Assembly: GCA_015680685.1 (NCBI GenBank)
Contig: MNCI01013742.1
Span: forward strand, 303,527 to 367,526
Reading direction: 5' to 3'
DNA from: Gnetum montanum
Taxonomy: Eukaryota; Streptophyta; Gnetopsida; Gnetales; Gnetaceae
Length of the DNA stretch: 64,000 nt
Numbering within the stretch: position 1 is the stretch's first letter; each line of letters opens with the position of its first letter. Below the pieces are notes generated by a model. That model was not told the origin of the DNA, searched no databases, and worked only from the letters and a program-made list of their open reading frames with translations. The translations under genes were made by a program, and so were the position numbers. Of this stretch, positions 57,738-64,000 are shown piece by piece.

Positions 57738-58199
57738 TGGGTCCCCCACACACATCAACATCATTTTACACTATTCACGTGGGGGGGAGTTATTCAAATT
57801 TTTCTCCATGAACTTGCTAACTTGTGCACCTCTCGTTCCAACATCCATAACTTATTTGTTAACGTTCTGATTCCCATTCTGATTGAACCTGTCTGAACCT
57901 AGAGTATTTCACTTAGTAATGAGGGAAGGGTACACTCCAAGTCATGCATAATTTTCCCAAAATTCGTTGTCACTCAAAGGATATCATAAAGGGTAAAGGA
58001 CCATAAAAACTATTAAACATGTTGCCAAATCAACTTTATCTCTTCATTTATACCAAGGGAATTAATTTTTTGAACCACCTAATCAAATTGGGCCCAATAT
58101 CAAAACTTTTAGGGGACATTTTCATAAAATTTTCTAACTCTGGATCACACAAAATAAGAAATGAATTTATTAAAGGCAAGTAGTAAGGTATAAATCAAA

Positions 58200-61018
58200 C
58201 TTTGTAAGCAACCTTACTAATGGACGGCCCCATGTGATTACAAATGGCCCCTAAATGTGGACAGCAAGGAGAACCCTCTCAAGGTATGTCCAAATGACCA
58301 AGGAGAGGTAGAGGCCATCCATCTCCTAAGGAACATACAGAACAGGAGGCACAATCATTCATCATCCATCAAGAGCCTCCTGTTATTATGCAATTGGGAC
58401 AGGCTGAAAGAGGAGCTGTTGAAGCACCTCAACAAGGACAACATCTCACGTTATTCCTAGAATATGTTCAGGTGATCCATGAAAGGTCCATGTCAGTAGC
58501 TATGATCGTGGAACTCAACTTTGGACCTTTCATGGAATTCACTCTTGAAGTAGTTAGGGACCAACTCAAAGGGTTCCCATTATGGCCTACTGTTTTTGAA
58601 AATGGTGCCTGGTACCTAGGAGAGATGCACTAATTTTGGCACAATAAAGAAGAGGGCACCATAATTGATATTGGTGGTCTTTCTATAGATTTCTTTGCCA
58701 AGGCCATTTCAAAAGTGTTGAATCTTCCGAATACAGAGCCAAAAGTTGCTCACTTGCCCACTTGCTCTGATGCTAATGTGCAAAAAATCTGATTGAAAGG
58801 TGTATGAAGAGTTGAAGAGTTGACCCTGGAGGAAAAGATCTATTTCAAGATTGATACTTATCATATCTTTCCCACAAAAGGATTAAATAGAATCTCAATG
58901 TATGCGGCTGGAGGAAGTGTGATATTGATGGGTAAGGTAAATGCCAACCTATCCCATATGTATCTCACGAAGATTTTGAGTAGTTTGAGGAACGCAAGAT
59001 AGGAAAATTCGCATTGCCCTTCCTCTGTCTCATCAGGAAGCTATGCTGACATGCTAGAATTTTGGGGTACACCAATGATGTCCCCAAAAGAGCCCAAAAT
59101 GCTTCATTTGTTGAATTGTTGAAGCCACCAACCCCAAGGAAAAGTGCTAGTGAGACACTAGAGATAGAACAAGAATAGACAATGGGGCCCATGGCAACTC
59201 AAACTGCAGGGCCTAGCCAACTCCCAAGCACAAGGTCCAGTCAATAACAAGAAGCGAGGATCAGCACAGGCCAAAGAGACCAACTACTGCCACTGCTATA
59301 GGATTATTGACCGTCGATGAGCCATCTCAAGGCCATCGTTGAGACGGTCAGTTGAGGAAGTCATGATGATGCTAATCTCTTCTGCATCATCAACCATATT
59401 ATAAGATCCATGGTTTTCATAGATCGTGCATGGGGTGAAGCGTCCATCCAACAGGAGGAGGGGAGATACACTAGTCACAATAAATCTCGGGAAATGATGC
59501 ATCCTTTCAAGAGCAATTGGAAATGGGAAAATGTGCCACAGTCATGGTCATGTAGCACCAAGATGTAGCAGGAGTCATAGAAGTGGTTACAAACCACATA
59601 AAAGAGTCCTTCAATGTCCCTGTTGTGCCACCAATGGATTTCATAGGAGCAAAAGATTCTCAAACTTTAGCCGGTCCCTCGATGACTCCTCCAAAACATG
59701 AGGATGTTCTCGATTTGTTGCTACAGAAAGGACAAGTGATGATGTCCCTATTTGACATCCTGCAAGATGTCACAACAACTCAATCAAACCTCATCTCCAC
59801 CAAAGGGAAGCTAGTCATGTCAGAGATCAGGGCCAAGCATGCAGAGGTGGAGTTGGAAAAACTCCAGGGAAGACTCATCACCCTGCAAGCTACATAGTGG
59901 GATCCATCTCAATTCATCCCTGCAAACCAACTAAAATCTTTCAGGACAGAGCAACTCACTAAATTATTGGCAAATAATAAAAGAGTGATGGAGAAGAAAG
60001 AGAAGGCCAATTGGGATGCTTCCAAGGCACAAGCACAGACATATGCACATGCCAAAGCACTCAAGGCCTTGCAAGAAGAGAATAAACAACTTGCTGTAGA
60101 CAATTTTCAATTGACCATTGTGGAGAAACAAAAGAATGTTCTCGAAGAGAATTTTCAATGGTTACAAAAATAGTTTGTCAGGGTCAACCAGGACATGAAT
60201 CACTTGGCCAAAGAGAATTGAACCCTCTCAATGGAGGAGGTACGCATAATCCATCAAAAGGCAGCAATTGAAACAAGCGCATGGTAAAACGAGACCAAGC
60301 AACATGAGAAACTGAAGAAGCACTTTAGAGATCAGGTGGGGATGTATAAGAAAGTCATTGAAAAAGAGATCCATATGGCCAAGGCCCACATTAACACCTT
60401 CAATGCTCAACACGCTGATTGGTGGGTCATACTGGACACCTATGCATTCACCCACCAAGCAAAGCTCAAAAGCTGGGACCTGCAAATACAAGATCTTATG
60501 GAGTACATGGAATTGGAAAACTTGCGGTATGCCAATTTAGTCATGTTAATAACAAGATGCCCGAAAACAAAGCTGGAGAAGTAGATAGCTACCACTTATG
60601 TAAAATATGAAATAAAATTTTTGAAGCACAAGAAGACGTGCAGAAGTTAGAAGTGGAAAATTCTGAGTTAGAGGTAGTCAAAACCAACTACCAGGGATAA
60701 AAATATGTCACAGAAGACTTGGCTTAATGGCTTACAGATTTCCAGGAGTATAAGGATAAAGCCAAAGCCTACAAGGAGGAACGAAGGTTGTTTCTAGCCT
60801 AGTATGTCAAAGCAAATCAAATGTTCCCATAACTGCCATGTCCATGGGAGGTGTTGACTCCATCAAACATTGGAGCATCAACATGGATGGCACATGACCC
60901 CTGAACTAAAGAGGAAAATCTTCAGGCACTCTTTCAGAGCCATCAAATTCCAAAAACTGAAGCACAAGATAAGGGGAAGCAACCCATGGAGGAGCCATCG
61001 CCATCTGGAACCACATGA
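58200..61018 (+). pseudogene. Accessory ORF of element D: globular domain plus coiled coil (sense orientation)
   Basis: The frames run from VEAIHLLRNIQNRRHNHSSS through TVFENGAWYLGEMH, GLSIDFFAKAISKVLNLP, KIDTYHIFPTKGLNRIS and LTKILSSLRNAR to a long coiled coil (AEVELEKLQGRL; ALKALQEENKQLAVDNFQL; AKAHINTFNAQHADWW), ending KGKQPMEEPSPSGTT. The order FF..LP, FP, LSSLR and A-x-I-N...DW matches the antisense protein of A/B (LSPEFFSNLFGVP; QVFPKTLSQVR; LLSGMRKE; AQINLLNLKCQDWKAF). The pattern resembles the 'putative plant transposon protein' domain as I recall it. Function unknown; several stops and frameshifts. Confidence 0.7.
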
Positions 61019-61195
61019 GTTCCAACAAAGTTTTCTACTTTTGTAATTTTGTGTTTGTGTCCCAATTTTGTTTTATGCAATCCTCCACTGCAACATGAAT
61101 AAATTCCTAGTCAGTCAATAATCCCATACCTATCCACTGTGTAATCAATGGGGCTTGTTCTCATTTTGTTCGACTCGAGGATGAGTCTTCATTCA

Positions 61196-61207
61196 ATCGT
61201 GGGGGTA
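61196..61207 (+). other. Polypurine tract of element D
   Basis: AATCGTGGGGGTA directly precedes the 3' LTR, as in G. Confidence 0.75.
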
Positions 61208-62008
61208 CGATGAACCATGATTTGTCAAGCTCTGATATCGAATTCTAGATATTGGGTACACGATATTGTGGCCTCAGTAGCGATATCGGATACATGATAT
61301 TGTGTTTCATATGTGAGTCTATAAATACACAATTGGACACATGGGAGAGTCATAGGAAAAGTAGTGTTCGAGTAGGATCTTTTTGTCAGTTTTCAATTCC
61401 TCTCAACCCTTTCCCCAATGCATGTCCACAGTGTGATTATTGTAATTGTACGGAACCTTTATTCGAGTGTGACGTACTTGGACATGCACATGACTGGAAA
61501 CAAAGATTGAGATTATTTCATCATTGCAGCATTCACTTAGTTTAACTATTATTTATTGCTTTCTTACTTAGTATCTCTTTACCTTCCTCTCCTATCCCTG
61601 TTATTAAACGTGGAATGAGTATGAATTAATCACAAGCATTTAAGTGTGACTACTTGGTATCCCAGTAGCAGTACACAAGGTCCAAGATGTGTATGGATGA
61701 TTAAGGGTTGATGCTCATCACACTTAGGCTAACTTAGATTCTCTTCTCCCTTTCCCTCTTAGCTTAAAATAAAGTTATTTTCCATTGTCCCTAGGACTAG
61801 CATAGTGATAGGAAACACATCATACACTTCACTCTAGACTAAACCATATGTGACAAAGCAAATACTAGTCCAGGTGGGAAGACAGTGAACTGCGATCAAT
61901 GAGTGACTATCTAGATATATCAAATAGTCCATCTGCGGAGTTCGCCCAAATTATGCGTGAACACTCGTATTTGTATGGTTGAGTGTAGGGGTACCTAGCC
62001 ACTCATCA
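61208..62008 (+). repeat. 3' LTR of element D
   Basis: An 801-bp LTR matching 19198-20033, with TATAAATA at 61320-61327 and GATATCGGATAC palindromic units before it. It ends CACTCATCA, followed by the AGTGG target copy (62009-62013). The first base is C instead of T. Confidence 0.94.
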
Positions 62009-62013
62009 AGTGG

Positions 62014-62200
62014 TGCTGAATCATTCCTAAAAGAAGAAGTCATCCTAGTTGTTTTAATAAAGTTTTCACTAATAAAATATTATAATTATCTCTTTTGAAA
62101 GATAATATGTTAATTTTTTCCTTACAACAACTTTATATGAGTTCAATGTCTACTAATACTCAATTCACTTAGCTACATTGATTCCCAAAAATAGCGCTAA
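62014..62200 (-). pseudogene. Element C gag start, leader and primer site
   Basis: Minus-strand gag start ATG at 62043. The leader follows, then a primer site TAGCGCTATTTTTGGGAA (minus, about 62182-62199), which matches the tRNA-Asp site apart from mostly transition differences. Confidence 0.65.
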
Positions 62201-63885
62201 TGATGAGCAAAGGTATTTTTTATGCCCAACCATATGAATCACTAACATGTACACATGATCTAGTTGAATTTTGTGGACTTTATTTACCTAAGTGGTCAAC
62301 CTTCCTAGATGATGAAATATGTAGTCATTGGTCATTGTCTTCCCAATCAACAATTGTGTTAATCCATGCATATGGTTAAGTGTGATTGAGGTGTAAGATA
62401 TTTATTTTTATACTTTTTATTATTTTCTTTGCTTACAAAATGATTAAGTAAATAAAGACTTGATATTTAAATGAACTAACTAATTAACTACTTAATTAAC
62501 AAACTAACCTAAACATGGAATATTAATTTCTATTTTCCATACACATCCTAAACATATACTAATGTTGCTGGGTTAGCAAGTGCTTACTATTAGGTGTACC
62601 AAGTATCCACTACTAGGGTTACCAAGGATTAATATATTTTGCTTGAGTTGGTCATTCTCACATTGCTTACAAACAATAATAGTAATTACTTAATGATGAG
62701 TGGCGAGGTACCCCTACACTCAACCATATGAATACGAGCGTTACACGCGCGATTCGGTCGAACTCTGCAGACTAAGTGCCTACACGCCTTATGGAACACT
62801 TAGGTTAATCATTCGTTGTCTTCCAAGACTTACTTATATTTGTCACAATTGTATGGTTAAGTAAGTCTGAGGTATGTGATTTTTATATCTTTTCTGTTTT
62901 ATCTCCTATGCTAATGAGGTGAAGGGTGAAGAGACTAATTAACTAACTTTAACTAACTAACTAAGCCTTAATTAACCTAGCATCAGCATCCGTTCCCACT
63001 TACCGTTCACACCCTAAACCAATGCAACCTTGGTTACCAAACGCTATTCGTTACTAGGATCACCAAGCGTAATGCACATGCTCAAAGCGGTCGTACTGAA
63101 TGCACTTAACTATGGGAGAAGGGTTGAGAGAGATTTAATTAACTAATAAAGCATGTAAACGATAAACAATAAATAACATTAATTAAAATCCTATTTAGCC
63201 TATTCCATGCACTACAAGGTTTATCCAAGAAGTTCGTCTTTATTTCCGTACACAAACTTGTGTTCAGATACAATATTTGCTCGAATAAAGATCCGTTCAC
63301 TTTGGAGCTCCTACTACAGGCACATGGAAATTATTCTATCTCTGGAGAGGTAAAACTACTAGAGTTTCGCTACGGTTTAGGCCTAAACTCCGAAACAAGG
63401 GAGAGTCACCTCTTATTTATAGACTTGACAGCGCATTGCGATATCGTGGCCCATGCGATGTCGCATCCCATCACTTAATAATAAGAAAGTAAATTGCATG
63501 TAAAGTAAATTTCTAAAAAGCAAAGTTATGCTAATTCAAGTGTTACAATGAATAGAAGAAATCTTGATTTTATTCTTACTCATGCAAATGTTTCCAAGTA
63601 CATGTACACTTGAATAAAATGCTATATAATCACTTGAATCCATGCTACAGGTTCTTAGAGAAAAAAATATTCTAACTTCTATGAGAAGAAACTATAAGAG
63701 TTTAGCTAAGGGAATGACTGAAAGATGCAATAAATGTGAAGGGTATGTGCATTTATATAGGCAATACCTACATCAGCATCCACGTACTTGCATTAGTGCA
63801 CCCTAAGATGCATCAACAGGGATACATTAATAGGGCTGCGTCGACAAGCATGTATCAATGTAGTCACCTTATTGACATTTCATCA
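62201..63885 (-). repeat. 5' LTR of element C, interrupted by solo LTR E
   Basis: The low end TGATGAGCAAAGG adjoins the primer site. The LTR resumes at 63479 after E. A TATATAAA box lies at 63752-63759 (minus). The proposed high end is CATTTCATCA at 63885, leaving about 900 bp without E. This end is uncertain because the matching 3' LTR was not found. Confidence 0.65.
62694..63473 (-). repeat. Solo LTR E
   Basis: A 780-bp LTR closely related to F and D, flanked by perfect CTTAA duplications (62689-62693 and 63474-63478). On the minus strand it starts TGATGGGATGCGAC. The U3 is only about 52 bp with a GCGATATCG unit and GCGATGTCGC. The TATAAATA box is at 63414-63421 (minus). Confidence 0.94.
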
Positions 63886-64000
63886 CCATTGATGCAACCA
63901 TAGAGCCCAATTCTAGGTACATAACCTATTAGTTGTAACTCTATGTACCATGTGGAAGCCCATTTCCACTAATGCAACCATAAAGTCCAATGGTAGGTAC
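63886..64000. repeat. Two diverged direct repeats at the window end
   Basis: TGATGCAACCATAGAGCCCAAT (near 63891) recurs as TAATGCAACCATAAAGTCCAAT (near 63974), each followed by GGTAC-type sequence. The unit is about 83 bp and continues past the window. It may belong to the C LTR or its flank. Confidence 0.55.

Larger units (their letters stand above)
19198..62008 (+). mobile_element. Element D: non-autonomous Athila-like retrotransposon (gag plus accessory ORF, no pol)
   Basis: D has paired plus-strand LTRs, AGTGG target duplications, a tRNA-Asp-type primer site, a gag split by the A insertion, a 1.3-kb uncharacterised spacer, an internal TATA element, an accessory coiled-coil ORF and a polypurine tract. 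No protease, RT, RNase H or integrase was found between gag and the 3' LTR. Without nested element A its length would be about 8.7 kb. It probably depended on an Athila-like partner for replication. Confidence 0.9.
11590..63885 (-). mobile_element. Element C: old Athila-like retrotransposon split by element D
   Basis: C is continuous from about 11590 to 19197 and resumes at 62009 after the D insertion. Minus-strand order: 5' LTR (62201-63885, itself hit by solo LTR E), primer site, gag start at 62043, gag body, protease, RT, RNase H, integrase and 3' region. It is the most decayed Athila-like copy here, with almost no open frame over 90 codons. It must be the oldest layer because D, A and B sit inside it. 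Confidence 0.75.

Noticed and set aside
19198-62008. LTRs at 19198 and 61208 as two independent solo LTRs
   Set aside because: A primer site follows the first, a polypurine tract precedes the second and both share the AGTGG duplication, so they are one element.

Overview
This window is nuclear DNA from a seed plant with a large, repeat-packed genome. I see no single-copy host gene, no tRNA or rRNA gene and no CRISPR array. Nearly all of the 64 kb is Ty3/gypsy LTR retrotransposons nested inside one another. The plant assignment rests on the element types: Athila-like pol domains with decayed tRNA-Asp-type primer sites, and Tat/Ogre-like pol with a second (archaeal-type) RNase H.

Layout, oldest host to youngest insert. 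(1) 1-9394: element G, Athila-like, minus strand; its 3' LTR is cut by the window start. (2) 9395-11590: a possible copia remnant, a 52-bp duplication and solo LTR F (10049-10875, TSD ACCTC). (3) About 11590-19197 plus 62009-63885: element C, an older decayed Athila-like copy on the minus strand. Its 5' LTR contains solo LTR E (62694-63473, TSD CTTAA) and its gag is split by D. (4) 19198-62008: element D, plus strand, TSD AGTGG. D keeps gag and a 3' accessory ORF but no recognisable pol. (5) 20290-54389: element A, Tat/Ogre-like, minus strand, inserted in D gag with TSD CTATG. (6) 34012-51407: element B, a related Tat/Ogre-like copy on the minus strand inside A gag, at a rearranged junction without TSD.

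The most unusual content is in A and B. Between protease and reverse transcriptase, where Ogre-type elements carry an intron, both copies hold an antisense eight-exon gene (A 27349-31732; B 40536-44939). Most splice sites and phases agree between copies, and exons 2 and 8 are identical in length (450 and 102 nt). Its N-terminal exons resemble a plant FCP1/HAD-like phosphatase that has lost its catalytic Asp residues. The rest is a globular domain plus coiled coil. A homologous domain and coiled coil lie on the sense strand in the 3' region of D (58200-61018), an Athila-like element, so the accessory gene occurs in two lineages in opposite orientations.

Three repeat systems go with these elements. 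A 10-bp palindrome GCGTATACGC and its derivatives form dense clusters in A/B LTRs, leaders, and around the antisense gene promoter and intron 1. Different palindromes (GCGATATCGC; ACTCTAATAATTAGAGT) fill the same place just upstream of the TATA box in the D/E/F and G LTRs. Minisatellites with small GTC..GAC or GGCC..GGCC hairpins flank the antisense gene and pol. All coding regions are broken, mostly by TAG stops, as expected from deamination in CHG-methylated DNA.
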